Below are positions 57,900 through 64,000 of a stretch of DNA of 64,000 nt, piece by piece. Origin of the DNA: Mayamaea pseudoterrestris (taxonomy: Eukaryota; Bacillariophyta; Bacillariophyceae; Sellaphorales; Sellaphoraceae); NCBI GenBank assembly GCA_027923505.1, contig BROI01000004.1:992001-1056000 (forward strand). Reading direction: 5' to 3'. Each line of letters begins with the position of its first letter. The first letter of the stretch is position 1. The notes under the pieces are model-generated. The model saw only the letters and a program-made list of their open reading frames with translations, was not told the DNA's origin and ran no database searches. A program made the translations under genes and the position numbers.

Positions 57900-60471
57900 A
57901 TGCCAGCCAGTTTTGAGCTCGAAAGCTCCATTCACAATGATGACGACGACGAGGAGGAAATGGCGTCGCTCATGAACGAAACCGTCGATGGCCAGTCCGC
58001 CAAGCGATCACCGTCGCAACGACCAGATCAGCACGACAATTTGAGTGGCAAGAAAAAGTGGGTTGGAATGGTTTGCATCTTTGGTTTGATTCTCTTGATA
58101 GTAGCCTATCCAAGAGGATCAGAGAGAATTGACGGATCAGTCGATACACTCAACAAGCCAAAGGGTAGTGGAAATTATGCACCCGCTCCGACGCCAGCTG
58201 CCGCGTTCGAGCGACCCGGCACCGGCCCTTTCGGTGCACCTGGTTGGAAGATGAGTCCAAGTCGTCTTTCACCAACGTATTTGCCACGAGGACAACCTAT
58301 TACACCCGCACAAAAGCAAGCCATGACGGATCAGTACGGACAATGGACGTTCGTCGACCCCAAGGCGACGCAACGTCCCGGAGAAGACTTTTACGCCAAA
58401 TTTCCCAACCGCGACGTGCCGCGCGAACAGTTTCCGTCAAACGCTTGGCAGACTGACTCTGAATACTTGTCGGAATTTTTGAATGCCAGCTTGGAGCTAG
58501 TGATTCGTGCGCAGGAAGCCATTTTGAGCGAGTACGGCCACGGCAAGTTGGACGAACCGGAGCTCGACTTTGACGAACGGTCCAAAATGTTTTACGTCAA
58601 CATGGTGGACATGCGCAACGACACGTGGGCATCCGACGTCACGGAGCCAACCGCGGCGGGCTGGCACGACAGGACGGCGTGGGAGAATCTGCAGAAGCGC
58701 ATTCTGCATGCCATTTTGACGGAAGATTCCTTCACATTTCTAATGGGAGGTCATTCGGCGGCAGCTGGACATGGCAATCACTTTTGGCAGAGTTATACGT
58801 TGCAAATGGGTAAAATTATTGAACCAGTCTTTGCTCGAATGGGAGTGTTTTTTTTTTAAAGCACACAATATAGGAATGGGAGGCCTTGGGACAGTTCACA
58901 ACGCCATGGGAGCGAGTGAAATTTACGGAACTGACATTGATATATTGTATTGGGATTCCGGAATGACAGAAATGAGCTGGCAAGCATTGGATTTATTTTT
59001 GCGGGCCAGCATTATCAGCGAAGGCAAAGTGCCAGTGAGTTGGGGCTCGTTGGCGAAGGACGGTATTCGACAGTTTGCCCTTAACACCGGTGCTGATGTG
59101 GCCATCATTGGCGGAGGCGCTTTTGGAATGTTGGGCATTCCAAAGACGGCATCGCTGGCCGAGGTGGAAAGCATACCGTGGGCTGCTCGGTATCTTGACT
59201 GCACTTTGGATGTGGCGGACGAATGTCAAGTGAACAAGTATTTGACGAAATGTTGGGTAGATAGACCGGATTTTATTCCACCAACTGATCAAGCTCCCGT
59301 GAATACCGGATCGCAGGTTAGTTGGCATCCAGGTTGGAGGACTCACCAACTTAATGGTCGAGTACTAGCGTTTGCTTTGCTCCGAGCAACGCGTCAGGCC
59401 TTGAAGCGATGGAAAGAAGCGGACGGATATATTCTCCCCGATGAAGCATGGCACGTTACTAGCCTTTACGAAACAATTCGATCAAAAACGCTCAGTTTCG
59501 AAAGTGAGGCATGTTTGGGGCTTCCTTGCCCAGACTTGTTCTGTAAGTACCCTATGAAGGCCAAGACGGAATTCACGCCAAAGGTCGGTGGTTACGAGTC
59601 TAGCATTCGGAGTATTATGAAACTCGGTGGTGTTATTCGTAGACCACCCCCCAACGTCTACGATCCTCCCGATGTCCGTCTCCCATTCGCCGAAGTTCCA
59701 GAAGGTGCAGCGGATGCCGTGAACATAATCGAAAATGGTATCGACTTCGTCCCGAATCTCGCTCGCATAAAACATACGGAGCGCCTATTGAATCCCGTAC
59801 CTTACGAGTTTAAAAGCCAAAACTACATCACTCCAGGCAATGGAACTTGGACTAACTCCAACGCAGCTCCGGATAACTGTGATGGCACGTGGGACTCATT
59901 TTGTAATCGTTTTGCAGGTTCTAATTGCCTGTTGATCGATCACAACGATGGTCGTAACGGTCTATTGATGGATGGGCTGAGTGGATGGATTGTCCTCGAC
60001 ATTGCCAATGTTGAAAAAGGCCTGATCGTTGTCAAAATTGAAACCTGGCATAACTCGGGTGAAAATCTAGCGACGACCAACTGGACGTGTGCAAACAATG
60101 ATTGTCCTCCCGAGCGACAATTACAATCTACAACCTTTGTGAAACAAACCGGAAGTCCCTCACAACAACTTCTATTTTCATCTGACAATGCTTCCGTGAC
60201 TCGAGGCAAGGCGCGTCGGCTAAAACCGGAACCTCCAAAACCATGCGAGGCATTTCGCTTCGAGTTTGCCATTGATGGTAAGATTACGAGTTGGACCAAC
60301 GAAGAGTTTGAAGCGCGGCGCACCCAAATAGCTCGAGTGGTCGCGACTTGGACATTGCTCGATGATCCCAGCTACGTGGCGGATGGAGCAAAGGATATCG
60401 AGCTAGCAATAAGGATCACAGGGTGTGGCAATTTCGTCACGCACTCACTGACACATGTCTATTGGGCATAA
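57900..60471 (+). CDS. SGNH-like membrane protein, frame broken at a T10 run
   Basis: Two frames: 57900-58859 (ATG, ends in a run of Phe codons) and 58771-60471. The run of ten T at 58848-58857 marks the break; with nine T the reading continues GVFFFKAHNIGMGGLGT without interruption, giving about 856 residues. Residues about 55-71 are a signal anchor after an acidic cytosolic N-terminus. The lumenal part has FLMGGHSAAAGHGNHF (a GDS-like nucleophile block near 280) and IGMGG...N blocks followed by DILYWDSGM, suggesting an SGNH/GDSL hydrolase-type fold, perhaps a polysaccharide or glycan esterase. The C-terminal half is a cysteine-containing extension. Family assignment is tentative. Confidence 0.65.
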
Positions 60472-60809
60472 AATTGCGTTGAGCATGCAACAAAAGCATG
60501 CCGGGAACTACTGGAAGCCATAATTGATCATAAGATGTGCAACTATTCGCTTCGCATTTTGTAGCTTACAAGGGCGTTCATAAGGCAGACGTACTCTTGT
60601 TTGTTTTTCGTTTCGTGCAAGATACATGGCAGCATGGCACATAACTAAGCAATCATTTTTGCCATCGTAACACTGTGCGCACCATTGTTCTCCGTCAAGG
60701 ATGCAGATAGTTCAATCCTGGTCTTCAGCAAGACTGTTGCGGACGCCAAGTATTGGCCACCAAACTTGTTCGCAAGGATATTACTCGAATTAGCGGAGCG
60801 CAATGACTA
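60472..60809. other. 338-nt convergent intergenic region
   Basis: Between the 3' ends of the SGNH-like gene and a sulfotransferase-like gene. A 61-codon ORF (60685-60870) overlaps the neighbour's 3' end and looks accidental. A box-B-like GTTCAATCC near 60709 has no partner A box, so no tRNA is called. Confidence 0.35.
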
Positions 60810-62285
60810 TTATCGCACCACTTTCGCACATGGATCCTCGTGCCAGTCCCTCACGAGCGTTTCAAAGTAATGACGCTCCGAAATTTTGACCTTGGGGTTA
60901 TTCATCACGTAGTGTATGATCCACACCGAAGCCCTCATGCTGATTTCCATTAGCTCTTGTCGCAACGTATAGTATTTGGTTTCGCAAATGTTGATGGCAG
61001 TTTCCGACGTTTCCGTCACCTTGATTGGTGCCACCATGATGGGCTCGTCATTGTCCATGATAGAGTCGCCGTCGAGTTTTAAAAACGACTTGATGTCGCG
61101 TCGCAGCGCGGCGCGTCGGTCAGCATCTTCGTCATATAGTTGCCTCGTTTCCAGCAACAATATGTGGTTGCTTCGACGCCTGTTGTCATGTTGCGCAGCT
61201 ATATTTTGCTTTTGCCTCCACAGCGCAAACGGCACGTCCAGTAATTGACGGGCCCGTGCATCGTGTTCCGTATGCAGCCACAGACTCAAGTGAACGTGGA
61301 CGCGCACTTGATCCGGCATGGCGGCGCCCACGAGCGTTTCGGCGGGGGGTAGCATGTATATCGTATTATTATTGTTGTTACTACTGATGTTAGAGGCATC
61401 ATGACGCCGCATACGACGACGACGTTGCTGCTGGTGATTGTACCAGCGCTCGAACCAGCGCACGGGGTGCTGCAAGACCACCACGAGTTTGGTGCGCGCA
61501 AAGTGCTGGGCCACAAACTTGGCCGAACCAGCGGATTGCACGTCCTTGGTGTTGACGTAGCCTCGTCGAAGTGTGTTATTGTTGTTGTTTTTGGCAGTTG
61601 ACATTAGATTCGCATGCAAAACTTGCACCAGTTGACTTGGTTGCTTGCGCTGGAGCGATTTATCCGAAAGTAGCTGCACGTTGCCATGCTTTCGCAACCA
61701 CTTTGCCAAGTGACTTGCCCCCGCGTAGGGCGATCCAATCATGGCAAAATCCAGCAGAAACTGCACGTCTCCAATAATTTGGTTGGTGCTATTGTCATAG
61801 AGCTGGTCGAGTGATGGATAATTTAAAGTGCTGTTGTACTTGTCGCTGCTGATGTCGTCAGTTGCTTTTAATTTCGAATCTTTTTCTTGACTGCCTTCGA
61901 CTCCATCAAAAGAACTGTCAAACCGGTCGTCACTGTAGCGCTTAGTGTCAACGAAACCATCGTCCGTGACATCCTCTGGGCGAACGTAGGCTTGTCTGTC
62001 CGAGACGGAAACGTCGTGAAACATTTCAAACACCTTTGTGGATTGCTGTCTATCGTCATCGTCGTCGTCGTACGAAACAAATTTTCCGGCTTCACCATGC
62101 TTGCCCTTGTTTGTTTGATGACTCTGCGGAAGACTCTGCAACGGTGACTGAACATGCAGCAGTTCATTCAGAGTTTGCTGCAAGCCAAGTTGCGTTGACG
62201 ACGACGATCGCTGCCACCAAAGAGCGACGAGGCACAGCGAGCCGAGAATCACCGACAGCCTGTATATGATCAAAAGCTTTGACAT
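60810..62285 (-). CDS. sulfotransferase-like type II membrane protein, PAPS site degenerate
   Basis: 491 residues, ATG at 62285. Signal anchor at about 6-25, then a low-complexity acidic stem, and a P-loop-like sulfotransferase fold from about 175. The 5'-phosphosulfate loop is replaced by FAMIGSPYAGASHLAKWL near 182-200, lacking the Lys-x-G/A-T-T pattern; the 3'-phosphate block is preserved as TKLVVVLQHPVRWFERWYN. The C-terminus (RDWHEDPCA) matches the neighbouring paralogue. Poly-Asn and poly-Arg insertions are present. Probably Golgi; catalytic activity doubtful. Confidence 0.7.
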   Translation of the reverse strand: MSKLLIIYRLSVILGSLCLVALWWQRSSSSTQLGLQQTLNELLHVQSPLQSLPQSHQTNKGKHGEAGKFVSYDDDDDDRQQSTKVFEMFHDVSVSDRQAYVRPEDVTDDGFVDTKRYSDDRFDSSFDGVEGSQEKDSKLKATDDISSDKYNSTLNYPSLDQLYDNSTNQIIGDVQFLLDFAMIGSPYAGASHLAKWLRKHGNVQLLSDKSLQRKQPSQLVQVLHANLMSTAKNNNNNTLRRGYVNTKDVQSAGSAKFVAQHFARTKLVVVLQHPVRWFERWYNHQQQRRRRMRRHDASNISSNNNNNTIYMLPPAETLVGAAMPDQVRVHVHLSLWLHTEHDARARQLLDVPFALWRQKQNIAAQHDNRRRSNHILLLETRQLYDEDADRRAALRRDIKSFLKLDGDSIMDNDEPIMVAPIKVTETSETAINICETKYYTLRQELMEISMRASVWIIHYVMNNPKVKISERHYFETLVRDWHEDPCAKVVR

Positions 62286-62524
62286 GCTATTTTATAACGC
62301 TTCGATACATGCAATAACTGAATTTGCTTGCAGCAGAGACGGCAGAAGGGGTGCCAGAGGTGCTGCTTTTGTGAAAGATGAACGAAGCAGCATGGCATCA
62401 AAACGTGTTCAGTACCGCTAAGAGGATATGTATGTCGTACCACCACTAACTATCGCCGAAACAAAACGGTTCTCCATCACTGCCAAAAGCCGACGAGAGG
62501 TGCAACGAACGAGTCATCCACGGC

Positions 62525-63730
62525 ATGACGACCATCCAGCTAGCTCGCAAGAATGCTAACAAAAGTACTAAAAGCTGCCTTCATCCGCAGCGACTACGCC
62601 TTGCCATATTTACTGCTTGCTTTCTCGCCACTGGTTTCATCGGCAGCAACAGCAACACCATCAAGTCGTTGAGAAATTCGATTTCAGCATTTCATCTACC
62701 ATTCGTTTGCAAGCGCTCTGCTACAATTAAGAAACCTCCATTATATTCATTGATATCCAAAGATGAAGCTAACATTACCGGAAAGGTCGACTGGCTGTTG
62801 GACTTTGTCATTGCCGACCACCCCAAGTGCGCCACCACGAGCATCATGCAAGCTTTATATCAACATGAACAAGTCAAAATGTACAATCATGAAATATACT
62901 CGCTGGCCAATGGCGATCCGGTGGATCTGGTCAAGCAACTGTATGCGCTTGGTGGTGATAATAAAAATAATGACAATGCGCATTCATGCAGCAACAACAA
63001 GATTATGAGGGGTTACAAGTCTCCCAACGAACTGCGACGCCTGCAATCACTCTGGTTGCTGCAGAAATATTTTCCAACGACAAAGCTCATTGTCGGACTC
63101 CGGCATCCCGTGTGGTGGTTTCAATCCTGGTACAATTTCAAGGCAACCCAAGGTAAATTATTGAATAACCATTCCACGGAACGGTTCGTTGACAACCTTC
63201 CGCCCATGCTCGACTTTCACAAGAATTTGGCGCAACTAGGCAAGACGAATGCAACCACTGATAGTCGCGAGCAAGGCTTGCTGGGAAACGATTTTCCGCG
63301 GCCGCTCAAGCCGTTTCAGGTGCGCCTCTATGAGCGACTCAACATGGAGCTAGTCACCGACGAAACGAGCGGCGCCACCACCGTTGCCATGACAAAGCTT
63401 GACAATCCAGTATTCTTGTACGTGGACGAGCAAGTCAACGATCCAGCCTTTTCATCCAGTCTTCAGTCATTTTTGCACCTCGACACACCCATCGCTCCCA
63501 TTGGCCGCAACAATTCCGCCGCCGCGCATCGCATGGACGTTTGCCACTACAGTCATCGGCCTCTGCGCGCTGCGCTGGTGGAGCTGGGAAGCGACATGGC
63601 CGACTGGATCTTGGAGTATTTTGTAACATTGCCAGAAGTGACAGTTTCGTCGCCAAACAAGTTTCGCGCGTTACTGCTGGAATGGAAGAAGGATCCCTGT
63701 CGCGGGCCGTTGGTGTTTGAATATGACTGA
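62525..63730 (+). CDS. sulfotransferase-like type II membrane protein
   Basis: 401 residues, ATG at 62525. A signal anchor at about 25-43 precedes a sulfotransferase-type domain. The 5'-phosphosulfate loop reads DFVIADHPKCATTSIMQAL (about 92-110), close to the family pattern; the 3'-phosphate site reads TKLIVGLRHPVWWFQSWYN (about 185-203). Sulfates carbohydrate or protein acceptors using PAPS by family knowledge; in diatoms sulfated wall polysaccharides are plausible. It is the divergent neighbour and evident paralogue of the gene at 60810-62285 (shared C-terminal W-K/H-x-DPC block), with a 239-nt common promoter region. Confidence 0.82.
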   Translation: MTTIQLARKNANKSTKSCLHPQRLRLAIFTACFLATGFIGSNSNTIKSLRNSISAFHLPFVCKRSATIKKPPLYSLISKDEANITGKVDWLLDFVIADHPKCATTSIMQALYQHEQVKMYNHEIYSLANGDPVDLVKQLYALGGDNKNNDNAHSCSNNKIMRGYKSPNELRRLQSLWLLQKYFPTTKLIVGLRHPVWWFQSWYNFKATQGKLLNNHSTERFVDNLPPMLDFHKNLAQLGKTNATTDSREQGLLGNDFPRPLKPFQVRLYERLNMELVTDETSGATTVAMTKLDNPVFLYVDEQVNDPAFSSSLQSFLHLDTPIAPIGRNNSAAAHRMDVCHYSHRPLRAALVELGSDMADWILEYFVTLPEVTVSSPNKFRALLLEWKKDPCRGPLVFEYD

Positions 63731-64000
63731 GTCATTAAAGTCAATGGCACGTGAGTGATTTGACGTTAGGCGAAAGGATTGATTGTTGCAGCTTTGTGGG
63801 GGTGAACAAAAGCCACCAATGCTAATTTCAGCTGAATGACATAACAAAAATAAGTAATAGCCTGATAAGAATGAGTATATGTGACACAATATTTCTCTAC
63901 ATCCTGTTCGTCGCATGCGATGAGTGCCTGGCTTTCTCTGCTATTACTAATCGCTTCGCCAATCGAACGGATAGCCTCTCATCGTACCGGTACTGAATTC
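63731..64000. other. right-edge intergenic sequence
   Basis: No convincing gene. A minus-strand 81-codon ORF (63671-63916) overlaps the sulfotransferase-like gene and looks accidental. An exact TACCGGTA octamer lies at 63985-63992, perhaps in the promoter of a gene to the right. Confidence 0.4.

Noticed and set aside
60700-60730. tRNA gene suggested by GTTCAATCC
   Set aside because: No A box or cloverleaf can be drawn around it. No other tRNA, rRNA or CRISPR array was recognised in the window.

Overview
The window looks like nuclear DNA of a photosynthetic stramenopile, most likely a diatom. Several proteins start with a signal peptide followed by an 'A-F' motif (SAFAP, SAAF, DAFSA, ANAF, ASAFH), the hallmark of import into a secondary plastid. 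Introns are few, short (about 70-175 nt) and GT-AG. Genes lie on both strands with small spacers. Families present (plastid sigma factor, aerobic coproporphyrinogen oxidase, dynactin p62, ShKT-type tail, diatom-type retroelement gag with a CCCH knuckle) fit this. Species is not determined.

Layout. 1-3695 (minus): a gag-pol-like retroelement entering from the left edge, with two overlapping gag ORFs, an in-frame TGA, and a pol N-terminal linker carrying an unusual 21-nt tandem array of hairpins. 3966-10785: a coiled-coil protein, a large C2HC/PHD zinc-finger protein, plastid coproporphyrinogen III oxidase (intron resolved) and a two-exon membrane protein. 10919-14308: a decayed Ty3/gypsy pol without recognisable gag or LTRs. 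15119-18901: HMG-box protein, signal-anchor protein, membrane-anchored cyclophilin. 19319-32192: two related ELM2-SANT-PHD chromatin proteins flanking a divergent kinesin and a coiled-coil protein. The shorter chromatin paralogue is followed by a duplicated scrap of the neighbouring copper amine oxidase. 32639-39339: BTB protein, ShKT-tailed membrane protein, repeat-rich spacer, EGF-like receptor-like protein, PP2A catalytic subunit with three exons. 39628-46491: plastid FIST-IGPS fusion, a repeat protein whose frame breaks at an A-run, and a VHL-like/2OG-oxygenase-like secreted protein. 46757-57382: COX10, a GT64 glycosyltransferase, DUF4392/D-glutamate cyclase-like protein, dynactin subunit 4, plastid glutaredoxin, plastid sigma-70 factor, acetylornithine aminotransferase. 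57900-63730: an SGNH-like membrane protein broken at a T10 run, and a divergent pair of sulfotransferase-like proteins.

The genes do not form one pathway. A plastid theme recurs: haem/chlorophyll synthesis, plastid transcription, arginine synthesis, redox and a probable tryptophan-pathway pseudoenzyme. In three of these genes an intron lies in or just after the targeting presequence. Where an open reading frame began at a non-ATG codon, I moved the start to the first plausible ATG. Six splice models (coproporphyrinogen oxidase, membrane protein 9488-10785, both ELM2 proteins, PP2A, DCTN4, sigma factor, aminotransferase among them) were worked out by hand from GT/AG positions and frame continuity. 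I recognise families from memory of motifs; no database search was made.
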